Below, piece after piece: positions 6,865-15,683 of a DNA stretch of 23,266 nt. The notes beneath the pieces were generated by a model. It searched no databases, had not been told where the DNA came from, and was given only the letters and a program-made list of their open reading frames with translations. The DNA lies in the NCBI GenBank assembly GCA_009775535.1, contig VSPW01000009.1, forward strand, positions 1 through 23,266. The letters run 5' to 3'. Position 1 is the stretch's first letter, and the number at the start of each line of letters is the position of its first letter. This DNA is from Muribaculaceae bacterium (GTDB taxonomy: Bacteria; Bacteroidota; Bacteroidia; Bacteroidales; Muribaculaceae). Position numbers and translations under genes: made by a program.

Positions 6865-9004
6865 TAAACTGGCAGTCATATTATCACGTTATGCAGCAGT
6901 AATCGCCTTGGTGCTGTTGCTGTGCGGTTGGATTTCGTTCCGTCTGGTTGACAACACTGTTATTCACGCCAGCAACTGGAACAATAAGGCTGATAGTCTG
7001 TTGAATGAGATTGTGACGGTATATCCCGACCGTGGTGACATATTGGCTTGTGACGGGAGTGTGCTTGCCACCAATGTAAATGTCTATACATTAAGGATTG
7101 ATTACCGTACGGACGCTTTCATGGAAGCTAGGTTTCGTCAGTCGGTAGACTCGCTTGCCGACAGTCTTGCCGCCTATTTCCCTATACGTGATAAAAAAGG
7201 ATGGAAAGAGCATCTTATGAGGCCCTTAAAGGTTGCAGAAAAATCGGCCAGGACCCGCAACCATACATTGCTTAAGGAGATTAGCTATGATCAATATAAA
7301 TTGGTACGTCGATTCCCTTTCTTTGAAATCAAAAACTGCAATCGTACAGGTCTGACAAAAGAGACACATGTGAAGCGTCTGTACCCATACGGAGAGATGG
7401 CACGCAGGAGCATTGGCCGTACAAACCAGCCCAAGGGGCGTCTGATTGGGTATAGCGGCCTTGAATATGCCCTAGACAGCCTGCTGTCCGGGACTCCGGG
7501 TAAGGCCCGCCGCATACCGCTCACGCGAAATATCGTACCTGTAGCCGATACGCCGGCCATAAATGGAGCGACCGTTGTAACTACAATTGACGTTGAGATG
7601 CAGGATATAGTTGAAGATGAACTAAACGCCATATTGACAAAGACCAAGGCCCAATGGGGGACTGCAATATTGATGGAAGTCTCGACTGGCGATATAAAGG
7701 CTATATCTAATCTGGAGCGTAAAAAAGGCGATAGCTCTTATTGCGAATCAATGAACCATGCTATCGCACCAGTAGAGCCGGGGTCTGTAGTGAAGCTTGT
7801 GGGTATGATCATCGCAATGGAGGATGGTTTTGCATCAAACACAAATAAGACGTTTGTCACGGAAAGAGGCGGTTTCAGATATCAGAATGCCAAGGCTATA
7901 AAAGATACGCATTTTTCCCAGTCGGGGTCGCTTCCTGTATATAGCCTATTGGAATATTCATCCAATATTGGCATGACCAAACTTGTTGCCCCGCATTTTG
8001 AGCATAATCCAGACTCGTACCGTCTGCGTGTAGGAAAATTGGGCCTTTTTGACCGTTTCGGTACAGGCATTGCCGGAGAGCAACCGGCGTTCTATCCAAG
8101 ATTGGCCAACAACAGGGGTGGCCGTATCGCGATGTCGCGTATGATATACGGATACACTACACAGATTGCGCCCCTATACACATGTGCCTTATACAATGCC
8201 ATTGCCAATGATGGGGCTTTTGTGCGTCCCAGGTTGGTAAAAGGCCTAAAGACATCAGATGGCCGGGATTCAACAATTGCAGTGAGCTACGTCCGGGAAA
8301 GTATATGTTCGCCAGCAAATGCCAAGAAATTGCGCTATATGCTTAGGAGAGTCCTGACAGAAAAGGGTGGTACTGCCAAAGGCATTAACAGCGATCTTGT
8401 CGAGATTGCAGGTAAGACCGGTACAGCCCTTATTTCTAAGGAGAGACCTAAATATACGCATGCCGATACACTTGCCGGTAGGGTGAAACCTTTTGTCCCG
8501 GGGTATCTTGAAGGGCACTACCGTCTGGCTTTTGTTGGATTCTTTCCTTACGACAAGCCAAAATACACGTGTATGGTAGTCATTGCAGATCCTGCACCAG
8601 GGATACGGAGTGCCCAATATACGAGTGGTGCGACGGTTGTTGCTATTGCGGAGAACCTATATTCGCGTGGCATGCTTGACAACAGTTCTGATTTCCGTGT
8701 GGAAGTACCGGAATCACCGCAGAAATACCCTGAATTGTATGCAACAACGTCAAATTCTAAGGTTCAGCGCCTGGAAAATGATTTTGGGTTTGATGATTAT
8801 GGACACTTCTCAACACCCGTTCGCCACGGTTCTGGTATTCCTGATGTTGTGGGGTTGGGTGTAAGGGAAGCCCTGGTTCTTTTGGAAGAGTCAGGTTTCG
8901 TCCCTAAATTTTCTGGGGCGGGATACGTTGCAGCTCAGTCGCCATTGCCCGGCACGGATGCTCCATATGGCAGTACGGTAATGTTGACATTGGGTGACAA
9001 TTGA
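6851..9004 (+). CDS. ftsI: Septal peptidoglycan D,D-transpeptidase FtsI (PBP3-like) with C-terminal PASTA domain
   Basis: A 717-residue class B penicillin-binding protein that cross-links septal peptidoglycan together with FtsW. One N-terminal membrane helix (about 8-28) is followed by the PBP dimerisation region (PDRGDIL, LYPYGEMARRSIG, GLEYALD). The transpeptidase domain has all three motifs: Ser312-V-V-Lys315 after EPG, Ser370-S-Asn372, and Lys522-Thr-Gly524. The active-site tetrad reads SVVK where many FtsI have STFK; Ser and Lys are intact. The last 55 residues from IPDVVG (about 663) form one PASTA domain, common in Bacteroidota division PBPs. Start: ATG at 6851 (or 6854), overlapping the FtsL-like gene; a longer frame from 6815 would overlap it far more and is unlikely. 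murE follows after 30 bases. Confidence 0.95.
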   Translation: MMKNNKLAVILSRYAAVIALVLLLCGWISFRLVDNTVIHASNWNNKADSLLNEIVTVYPDRGDILACDGSVLATNVNVYTLRIDYRTDAFMEARFRQSVDSLADSLAAYFPIRDKKGWKEHLMRPLKVAEKSARTRNHTLLKEISYDQYKLVRRFPFFEIKNCNRTGLTKETHVKRLYPYGEMARRSIGRTNQPKGRLIGYSGLEYALDSLLSGTPGKARRIPLTRNIVPVADTPAINGATVVTTIDVEMQDIVEDELNAILTKTKAQWGTAILMEVSTGDIKAISNLERKKGDSSYCESMNHAIAPVEPGSVVKLVGMIIAMEDGFASNTNKTFVTERGGFRYQNAKAIKDTHFSQSGSLPVYSLLEYSSNIGMTKLVAPHFEHNPDSYRLRVGKLGLFDRFGTGIAGEQPAFYPRLANNRGGRIAMSRMIYGYTTQIAPLYTCALYNAIANDGAFVRPRLVKGLKTSDGRDSTIAVSYVRESICSPANAKKLRYMLRRVLTEKGGTAKGINSDLVEIAGKTGTALISKERPKYTHADTLAGRVKPFVPGYLEGHYRLAFVGFFPYDKPKYTCMVVIADPAPGIRSAQYTSGATVVAIAENLYSRGMLDNSSDFRVEVPESPQKYPELYATTSNSKVQRLENDFGFDDYGHFSTPVRHGSGIPDVVGLGVREALVLLEESGFVPKFSGAGYVAAQSPLPGTDAPYGSTVMLTLGDN

Positions 9005-9034
9005 TTGTTTTGAATAGGAAAAAATAGATACAAT

Positions 9035-10501
9035 ATGGTAAAAAGATTAGCCGGACTACTTCAAGGTGTGATTGTGGAGGATATTCTTGGTCAAGAAGAC
9101 ATATCCATCACAGGCATTGCTGCCGATTCCCGGAAAGTGACTCCCGGTTGCATGTTTGTTGCTGTGCCTGGAACGGCTGTAGATGGCCATGAATATATAG
9201 GTAAGGCCATAGCTGCTGGGGCAGCTGCTGTGGTGTGTGAACGGTTGCCAGAGGACACCAAGCGAGGCAATGCTACTTACATAAAAGTCAGCTCCTCTGC
9301 CGTAGCATTGGGCTATATAGCTTCGCAGTGGTATGGCAATCCATCTAGGAAGTTGCAATTGCTGGGGGTGACTGGGACAAACGGAAAGACCACCGTGGCC
9401 ACATTGCTGTACCACATGGCAAGGTTTATGGGGGAAAAGGCGGGACTGATTTCGACAGTAGCCAACTATATAGGAGATGTAAGGATAGAGGCGGACCACA
9501 CTACACCAGATGCTATAACGGTCAACCGTCTGTTGTCTGAAATGGTGGAGGCCGGCTGTACTTTTGCTGCTATGGAGGTCAGCAGCCATGCATGTGCACA
9601 GCATCGTATAGCTGGGCTGCATTTCTCCGGTGGGATATTTACGAACCTTACAAGGGATCACCTTGATTACCATAAGACTGTCGATGAATACCTAAAGGCA
9701 AAAAAATCATTTTTCGACATCTTGCCATCTTCGGCATGGGCTCTTACAAATGTTGATGATAAGACTGGGCTTGTCATGCTTCAAAACAGTCGGGCAGCAA
9801 GGCGCACCTATTCGTTGCGGGGCATTGCTGATTTCAAGGGACGTATAGTTGAGTCGCGTATAGACGGGACTTTGCTCGATCTTAATGGACATGAAATAGA
9901 GACACTTTTCACAGGACGTTTCAATGCCTACAACCTGACGGCTGTATATGGTGCCTCCATTCTTGTCGGTTGGGATCGTGAGGAAGTGGAAGTGTCATTG
10001 AGTCGGTTGACCCCTGTGGCTGGGCGCTTTCAGCCTTTCCGGTCCAATTCAGGAGTTACTGCGATTGTAGACTATGCGCATACCCCCGATGCAATTATTA
10101 ATGTGCTTGATACTATAAGGGCACTTATAGGCGACAGTCATTCCATAATAGCCGTTACCGGTGCGGGTGGCGATAGGGATAAGGGCAAGCGCCCTATTAT
10201 GGCCCGCGAGGCGGCCCTACGTGCTGACAGGTTGATCCTGACAAGCGACAATCCGCGTAGTGAGCGGCCTGAAGACATTATTGCCGATATGGATGCCGGA
10301 TTGGATGAAACATTGCGTATGCGCACATTGGCAATCGTGGACCGTCGTCAGGCCATACGCACAGCGGTGATGTTGGCAAAGCCTGGCGATGTTGTCGTGG
10401 TTTTGGGCAAAGGGCATGAGACGTATGAGCTGATCCAGGGTCAGAAACTGCATTTTGATGATTGTGAGGAAGTGCAGGCCGCGTTGGCGACTATAGGTTA
10501 A
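9035..10501 (+). CDS. murE: UDP-MurNAc-L-Ala-D-Glu:meso-diaminopimelate ligase MurE
   Basis: A 488-residue cytoplasmic Mur ligase adding the third stem-peptide residue with ATP. N-terminal domain: ITGIAADSRKVTPG and MFVAVPG, which hold the UDP-MurNAc. Central domain: P-loop GVTGTNGKTT (111-120, Lys118), then HTTPDA, MEVSSHA, TNLTRDHLDYH. C-terminal domain: DYAHTPDA, TGAGGDRDKGKRP, and DNPRSE (405-410). DNPR is the arginine motif that recognises meso-diaminopimelate, so the wall should be of the DAP type rather than the lysine type. Length is normal. It is followed 22 bases later by mraY. Confidence 0.97.
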   Translation: MVKRLAGLLQGVIVEDILGQEDISITGIAADSRKVTPGCMFVAVPGTAVDGHEYIGKAIAAGAAAVVCERLPEDTKRGNATYIKVSSSAVALGYIASQWYGNPSRKLQLLGVTGTNGKTTVATLLYHMARFMGEKAGLISTVANYIGDVRIEADHTTPDAITVNRLLSEMVEAGCTFAAMEVSSHACAQHRIAGLHFSGGIFTNLTRDHLDYHKTVDEYLKAKKSFFDILPSSAWALTNVDDKTGLVMLQNSRAARRTYSLRGIADFKGRIVESRIDGTLLDLNGHEIETLFTGRFNAYNLTAVYGASILVGWDREEVEVSLSRLTPVAGRFQPFRSNSGVTAIVDYAHTPDAIINVLDTIRALIGDSHSIIAVTGAGGDRDKGKRPIMAREAALRADRLILTSDNPRSERPEDIIADMDAGLDETLRMRTLAIVDRRQAIRTAVMLAKPGDVVVVLGKGHETYELIQGQKLHFDDCEEVQAALATIG

Positions 10502-10523
10502 ACATATAAGGAAAAGACAAGAC

Positions 10524-11789
10524 ATGCTATATTATCTGTTTGATTTATTGCAGCAGTCCGGCTTTCCAGGGGCCAGGCTTATGAGTTATATAACATTCCG
10601 CTCAGGGGCGGCATTGGTCCTGTCGCTTATCATAGCGATTTTTATCGGACGGCGTATAATTGAACGCCTGCAAAAGATGCAGGTCGGGGAGGTTGTGAGG
10701 AATCTTGGGCTGGAAGGCCAGATGAAGAAGACCGGTACACCGACGATGGGAGGTATCATCATCATCATTTCCATATTGATACCTTGCCTGCTTGTAGGCA
10801 ATCTTTCAAGCGTATATATGATACTTATGCTTGTTGCTACCATATGGCTTGGTACGATCGGGTTTATCGATGACTATAAAAAGATAGCGAAGCATAATAA
10901 GGACGGGATAAAAGGCAAATATAAGATTGTCGGCCAGGTTGGTATCGGTCTTATAGTAGGTCTTACAATGTACATGAGTCCACATATGACAATGCGTCAG
11001 AATGTGGAGGTGATAAATCCGGGTACTAATGAGATTGAACAGGTCGTCTATCAGGAACAGGAGATAAAAGCCCCGCAGACTACAATTCCTTTTGTCAAGA
11101 ACAATAATTTCGATTATGCATGGTTGACAGGTTGGTTGGGCGATTATGCCGAGGAGGGTGCATGGGTGGCGTTTGTCCTGATAACGATATTCTTTGTCGC
11201 TGCAACTTCCAATGGAGCAAACCTTACTGACGGCCTTGACGGCCTCGCCACCGGCACGTCGGCGATAATTGGTGTTGCCTTGGCAATCATGGCCTATCTT
11301 GGAGGCAACCTGATATATTCATCCTATCTGAATATCATGTATCTTCCGGGTAGTGAGGAGCTTGTTGTGTATATGGCGGCGTTTATAGGAGCGCTTGTTG
11401 GATTCCTGTGGTACAATGCCTATCCGGCGCAAGTGTTCATGGGGGATACCGGAAGCCTTACCCTTGGCGGAATAATAGCGGTATTTGCCATATTGATACA
11501 TAAAGAGCTGCTTTTGCCGATATTGTGTGCAATATTCTATGTGGAGGATCTCTCTGTGATGTTGCAGGTCGCTTATTTCAAGCTTACAAAGCGGAGTTGT
11601 GGGCAGGGCCGCAGGATATTCAAGATGACACCGCTACACCATCATTACCAGAAGCCAGGCAATGCCGGGATAGATGCCATTATACAGTCCCCTTTGGCTC
11701 CAGTACCCGAGTCAAAGATTGTCATCCGTTTCTGGATTATAGGCATAATACTGGCGGTAATAACATTCGTAACATTGAAAATACGTTAA
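10524..11789 (+). CDS. mraY: Phospho-N-acetylmuramoyl-pentapeptide transferase MraY
   Basis: A 421-residue polytopic membrane enzyme that transfers phospho-MurNAc-pentapeptide from UDP to undecaprenyl phosphate, giving lipid I. Signature motifs: KKTGTPTMGG, the Asp pair D116-D117 in IDDYKK, NGANLTDGLDG (230-240, Asp236), FMGDTGSL (Asp308), and TPLHHHY (His372-374). It is about 60 residues longer than the E. coli enzyme. The extra sequence is mainly the polar loop around 155-200 (NVEVINPGTNEIEQ and onward), a Bacteroidota feature. About ten membrane helices are expected. murD starts seven bases after its stop. Confidence 0.97.
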   Translation: MLYYLFDLLQQSGFPGARLMSYITFRSGAALVLSLIIAIFIGRRIIERLQKMQVGEVVRNLGLEGQMKKTGTPTMGGIIIIISILIPCLLVGNLSSVYMILMLVATIWLGTIGFIDDYKKIAKHNKDGIKGKYKIVGQVGIGLIVGLTMYMSPHMTMRQNVEVINPGTNEIEQVVYQEQEIKAPQTTIPFVKNNNFDYAWLTGWLGDYAEEGAWVAFVLITIFFVAATSNGANLTDGLDGLATGTSAIIGVALAIMAYLGGNLIYSSYLNIMYLPGSEELVVYMAAFIGALVGFLWYNAYPAQVFMGDTGSLTLGGIIAVFAILIHKELLLPILCAIFYVEDLSVMLQVAYFKLTKRSCGQGRRIFKMTPLHHHYQKPGNAGIDAIIQSPLAPVPESKIVIRFWIIGIILAVITFVTLKIR

Positions 11790-11796
11790 GACATAT

Positions 11797-13158
11797 ATGG
11801 ATAATCAGCGTAAGAAATATCTTGTTGTCCTCGGTGCAGGCGAAAGCGGTACAGGTGCGGCTATTCTGGCATCGGTAAAAGGCATGGACGTTTTTGTAAG
11901 CGACATGGGGATGATTGCACCTCGTTATAAGGCTATGCTTGACGAAGCAGGTATACAATGGGAGGAAGGACAGCATACATATGACCGTATTTTGGGTGCT
12001 GATGAAGTTGTCAAAAGCCCTGGGATACCGCCAAATAGCGATGTGATACGCCGTCTTGTGGAAAAGAATGTGCCTATTATATCTGAGATTGAGCTTGCCG
12101 GACGATATACCGATGCCAAGATGGTGTGCATCACTGGCAGCAATGGCAAGACAACCACTACACTTCTTACATACCATATCCTGCGCAGCGCCGGTATAAA
12201 TGTAGGGCTCGCCGGTAATGTCGGACGTAGCCTTGCACTGCAGGTGGCCCGTGAACAGTTTGATGTGTATGTCATAGAGTTGAGCAGCTTCCAATTGGAG
12301 AATATGTATGATTTCAAGGCTAACATTGCAGTCATACTTAACATAACGCCGGACCATCTTGACAGGTATGACCACAAGATGCAGGGATATGTGAATGCAA
12401 AGTTCAGGATTCTGCGGAATCTTACATGTGAGGATGCGTTCATATATTGGCAGGACGATCCGGTCATCCAGGCGCAGTTGCGTCAGATGGTTACGGATGC
12501 GAAGATGCTTCCGTTTGCCGAAAGGCAGGAGGAGCAGACTGCGGCATATGTGGACGCTGAGAACCGCCTTATAATCAATTCTCCTGTCAAGTCGCTGTCA
12601 ATGCCGCGGGCCGACCTATCGTTGAGCGGGCTGCATAATTTATATAACTCTATGGCCGCCGGGCTTTCCGCATGCCTACTCGATGTGAAGAAAGAAGATA
12701 TACGCCGGGCGTTAAGCGACTTTGAGGGTGTGGAGCATCGTCTGGAATATGTCGCTACTGTGGACGGCGTACGGTATATCAATGACTCAAAGGCAACGAA
12801 TGTTAATTCCTGTTGGTATGCATTGGAGACAATGACCACTGGTACGATACTTATTCTTGGAGGTAAGGATAAGGGTAACGACTATACCGAGATATTGCCG
12901 CTTGTAAAGGAAAAGGTCAAGGCTATAGTCGCTATGGGGCTGCATAATGAAAAGATTTTGCAGTTCTTTGGGGAGAATGCGCCGGAAATCCCGGTTTTGG
13001 ACACTTGTTCCCTGGCTGATGCTGTAGCTGGATGCCGCCGTGTTGCATCCGATGGTGATACCGTATTGTTGTCGCCTTGTTGTGCTTCGTTTGACCTGTT
13101 CAAGAGCTATGAGGACCGTGGCACGCAATTCAAGGAAGCCATAAAGGCCATGTGCTAA
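11797..13158 (+). CDS. murD: UDP-N-acetylmuramoyl-L-alanine:D-glutamate ligase MurD
   Basis: A 453-residue cytoplasmic Mur ligase adding D-Glu to UDP-MurNAc-L-Ala. N-terminal Rossmann-like domain: LVVLGAGESGTGAA, then VVKSPGIPP. Central ATPase domain: TGSNGKTTTT with P-loop Lys118, GNVGRSL, ELSSFQLE, ITPDHLDRY. C-terminal domain: LSGLHNLYN, EHRLEYV, YINDSKATN, ILGGKDKG, LLSPCCASFDLFKSYEDRG. All are classic MurD motifs and the length is normal. It sits between mraY (7 bases) and ftsW (31 bases). Confidence 0.97.
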   Translation: MDNQRKKYLVVLGAGESGTGAAILASVKGMDVFVSDMGMIAPRYKAMLDEAGIQWEEGQHTYDRILGADEVVKSPGIPPNSDVIRRLVEKNVPIISEIELAGRYTDAKMVCITGSNGKTTTTLLTYHILRSAGINVGLAGNVGRSLALQVAREQFDVYVIELSSFQLENMYDFKANIAVILNITPDHLDRYDHKMQGYVNAKFRILRNLTCEDAFIYWQDDPVIQAQLRQMVTDAKMLPFAERQEEQTAAYVDAENRLIINSPVKSLSMPRADLSLSGLHNLYNSMAAGLSACLLDVKKEDIRRALSDFEGVEHRLEYVATVDGVRYINDSKATNVNSCWYALETMTTGTILILGGKDKGNDYTEILPLVKEKVKAIVAMGLHNEKILQFFGENAPEIPVLDTCSLADAVAGCRRVASDGDTVLLSPCCASFDLFKSYEDRGTQFKEAIKAMC

Positions 13159-13189
13159 TAGATATAAACAATCCAATCTCCTTACAATA

Positions 13190-14566
13190 ATGATATTCGA
13201 GACACTATCAGAGAAAAAGTCAGTACGTCCTCCCCGCCAGCCCGATGCCGGAGGGGATGCCCGTACTAATATAGACAATAACACCGTAGGTGCTGACGTC
13301 GGGGCTCTCAAGCCTGCACACCGTTATGACAAGCACATATGGGGGGCATACATAATGCTGTGCCTTATTTCTATTGTGGAGCTTTACAGCGCCTCTTCGC
13401 GTGAGATTTCAGCCACAAATATTTATGCTCCGTTATTGCGTCACATGATGCATCTCGGGATAGGTTTCTTCATTATTATATCATTGCAGCGTATACATTA
13501 CCGCAAATTTTATTTTGCCACTCCATGGATTGTGCTGATAAGTATACTGGCAATGGTGTATACTCTTATCAATGGTGAATACGTCAACGGGGCGCGGCGG
13601 TCGTTCAGTATTATAATAATGAGTGTACAGCCGGCCGAGTTCCTTAAATTTTCGGCAGTTCTGCTTGTAGCATATATTCTTTGCCGTAGCTCCAAAAGCG
13701 TTGATCCTAAGATGGAACGTTGGCTGGTGATAGTATGTGCCGGCTTTATCGGGTTGTTTGGCGGGATGCTTTTTTCACAAGGTCTTACCAACACCTTGCT
13801 GCTCATGGCAATCAGCATGTCCATGATGCTTGTCGCTGCTGTCAAGGTGAAGCGCCTTGCTGTGATCATAATGATTTTCGGTATTCTCGGAGGGCTTGGC
13901 TATATGTACAAAAAGGCTACGCTTGATGACAAGCCGGATACTGAAATGGTTGCAGGTGCGCCTGCCACGGCGGTTGAATCCAAATCCAGTAACCGTGCAG
14001 GCGTCTGGGAGTCACGCCTTACCAACTTCCTGCGTTTTGACAAATACAACGACAAGATAAACGACAAGAATGCGCAGGAGCAATACTCATATATCGCACA
14101 GGCACACGGCGGTGTGATTGGTGTCGGTCTTGGAAATTCCCGTGAGACGTCACGTCTCTCCTTGGCTTTCAGTGACTATATTTATGCCATCATAATTGAG
14201 GAAAGCGGTCTTATTGGGGGATTGTTTGTGATGTTGCTCTACCTTTGGCTGATGGCACGTGCGGCCACACTTGCCTATAGGTGCAACCTTGTATACCCTG
14301 CATTGCTTATGATAGGGATGGCCGTATATATCGGGTTCCAGGCCATTTTCCATATGGCCATAGTCACGGGGGCATTTCCTGTCTCCGGCCAGCCTCTGCC
14401 GTTGATATCTAAGGGCGGGACATCGATACTTGTTACATCTGTGGCATTTGGAGTCATGCTTAGTGTAAGCCGGCATGCGTTGCAGCGGGGTAACCGCAAA
14501 CAGATAAGGGAGGATATATCATCATTGCCTGAAAACTTACAGGCGCTTAACCCGTCACAAAATTGA
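13190..14566 (+). CDS. ftsW: Septal peptidoglycan glycosyltransferase FtsW (SEDS family)
   Basis: A 458-residue SEDS-family membrane protein that polymerises lipid II into glycan at the septum, paired with FtsI. Around ten membrane helices from about residue 50. Seen: SIVELYSASS in helix 1, NGARRSF, QPAEFLKFS, the catalytic-loop motif FSDYIYAIIIEESG with Asp329 at the position of the essential SEDS aspartate, and GQPLPLISKGGTS near the end. An N-terminal hydrophilic extension of about 45 residues (Pro/Asp/Asn-rich) precedes helix 1. The next in-frame ATG lies inside helix 1, so the extension is probably real. The large loop before the catalytic Asp, between KKATLDDKPD and AHGGVIGVGLG, is also polar and lengthened. 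murG begins one base after the stop. Confidence 0.95.
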   Translation: MIFETLSEKKSVRPPRQPDAGGDARTNIDNNTVGADVGALKPAHRYDKHIWGAYIMLCLISIVELYSASSREISATNIYAPLLRHMMHLGIGFFIIISLQRIHYRKFYFATPWIVLISILAMVYTLINGEYVNGARRSFSIIIMSVQPAEFLKFSAVLLVAYILCRSSKSVDPKMERWLVIVCAGFIGLFGGMLFSQGLTNTLLLMAISMSMMLVAAVKVKRLAVIIMIFGILGGLGYMYKKATLDDKPDTEMVAGAPATAVESKSSNRAGVWESRLTNFLRFDKYNDKINDKNAQEQYSYIAQAHGGVIGVGLGNSRETSRLSLAFSDYIYAIIIEESGLIGGLFVMLLYLWLMARAATLAYRCNLVYPALLMIGMAVYIGFQAIFHMAIVTGAFPVSGQPLPLISKGGTSILVTSVAFGVMLSVSRHALQRGNRKQIREDISSLPENLQALNPSQN

Positions 14567-14567
14567 T

Positions 14568-15680
14568 ATGGAACAGAAATCATCATACAGGATTCTCATA
14601 AGTGGAGGCGGTACTGGGGGGCATATATTCCCGGCGTTGTCTATCGCCAATGCATTGCGGCGCAGATGTCCAGATATAGAAATTCTTTTTGTGGGGGCAG
14701 AAGGCCGTATGGAGATGGAGAGAGTCCCAGCTGCCGGCTACAGGATAATAGGCTTGCCGGTATGTGGTTTTGACCGTAAACGCTTGTGGCGGAATGTCAA
14801 AGTCCTGTGGAAGCTTCGTAAAAGCATGTCCATTGCGCGCAAGGTCTTGAAGGAATTCAGTCCTGATATTGCGGTCGGTGTGGGGGGGTATGCCAGCGGC
14901 CCTATACTTAAGGCCGCACAGGCGGCAGGTATACCCACATTGTTGCAGGAGCAGAATTCATATGCTGGTGTCACCAATAAGATTTTGGCATCCAAGGCCA
15001 CTGACATATGTGTAGCCTACAGTGGCATGGAACGTTTTTTCCCTGCCGGCAAGATTGTGATGACTGGTAATCCTGTCCGCTCGTCCCTACTGGAATTAGG
15101 TCACACACAGGAGGATGCCAAGAAGGCCCTCGGCTTTGACCCTTCGCGTCCGCTTGTTATAGTTGTTGGTGGAAGCCTAGGGGCACGTACTGTCAATCAG
15201 GCCATCGAGGCATCGGTTGATGACATTTTGGCCGCAGGCGCGTCAGTATTATGGCAGACAGGAAAATTATATAATGATGAATATATCCACATTGCCGAAG
15301 GCCGTGGACACCTTCAGATACAGCCATTTGTGTCGGCTATGGATATTGCCTACAAGGCTGCCGATCTGGTTGTTTCAAGGGCTGGGGCAAGTACTATTTC
15401 AGAGATACAGCTTCTTGGGAAGGCCTCTGTGTTGGTGCCTTCTCCGAATGTGGCCGAAGACCATCAGCGCAAGAATGCCATGGCGTTGGTTGTAAAGGAT
15501 GCTGCCATTATGGTGCTGGATTCCGACGCACGCGAAAAACTTGGCACGACTATTGTTAATCTGCTTCATGACGGGGAGACACGTATGCGCCTCCAGCGCA
15601 ATGTGGCGGAAATGGCGCTTCCTGGTGCCGATGAAAAGATTGTAGACATAATTCTTGCACGTATTGCTGATAAAAATTAG
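14568..15680 (+). CDS. murG: UDP-GlcNAc:lipid I N-acetylglucosaminyltransferase MurG
   Basis: A 370-residue GT-B glycosyltransferase at the inner face of the membrane that adds GlcNAc to lipid I, forming lipid II. N-terminal domain: ISGGGTGGHIFPAL (11-24), the acceptor-phosphate loop; then VGVGGYASGP and LLQEQNSYAG. C-terminal donor domain: TGNPVR, VVGGSLGA, then RAGASTISEI and LVPSPNVAEDHQ, which contact UDP-GlcNAc. Length and motif order are normal. ATG at 14568 is one base after the ftsW stop, and murC starts three bases after its own stop. Confidence 0.97.
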   Translation: MEQKSSYRILISGGGTGGHIFPALSIANALRRRCPDIEILFVGAEGRMEMERVPAAGYRIIGLPVCGFDRKRLWRNVKVLWKLRKSMSIARKVLKEFSPDIAVGVGGYASGPILKAAQAAGIPTLLQEQNSYAGVTNKILASKATDICVAYSGMERFFPAGKIVMTGNPVRSSLLELGHTQEDAKKALGFDPSRPLVIVVGGSLGARTVNQAIEASVDDILAAGASVLWQTGKLYNDEYIHIAEGRGHLQIQPFVSAMDIAYKAADLVVSRAGASTISEIQLLGKASVLVPSPNVAEDHQRKNAMALVVKDAAIMVLDSDAREKLGTTIVNLLHDGETRMRLQRNVAEMALPGADEKIVDIILARIADKN

Positions 15681-15683
15681 GGT

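Noticed and set aside
14146..14160. GAGACGT-C-ACGTCTC near-palindrome in ftsW
   Set aside because: A one-base centre cannot form a normal hairpin, it lies in a conserved coding stretch, and it looks like chance.
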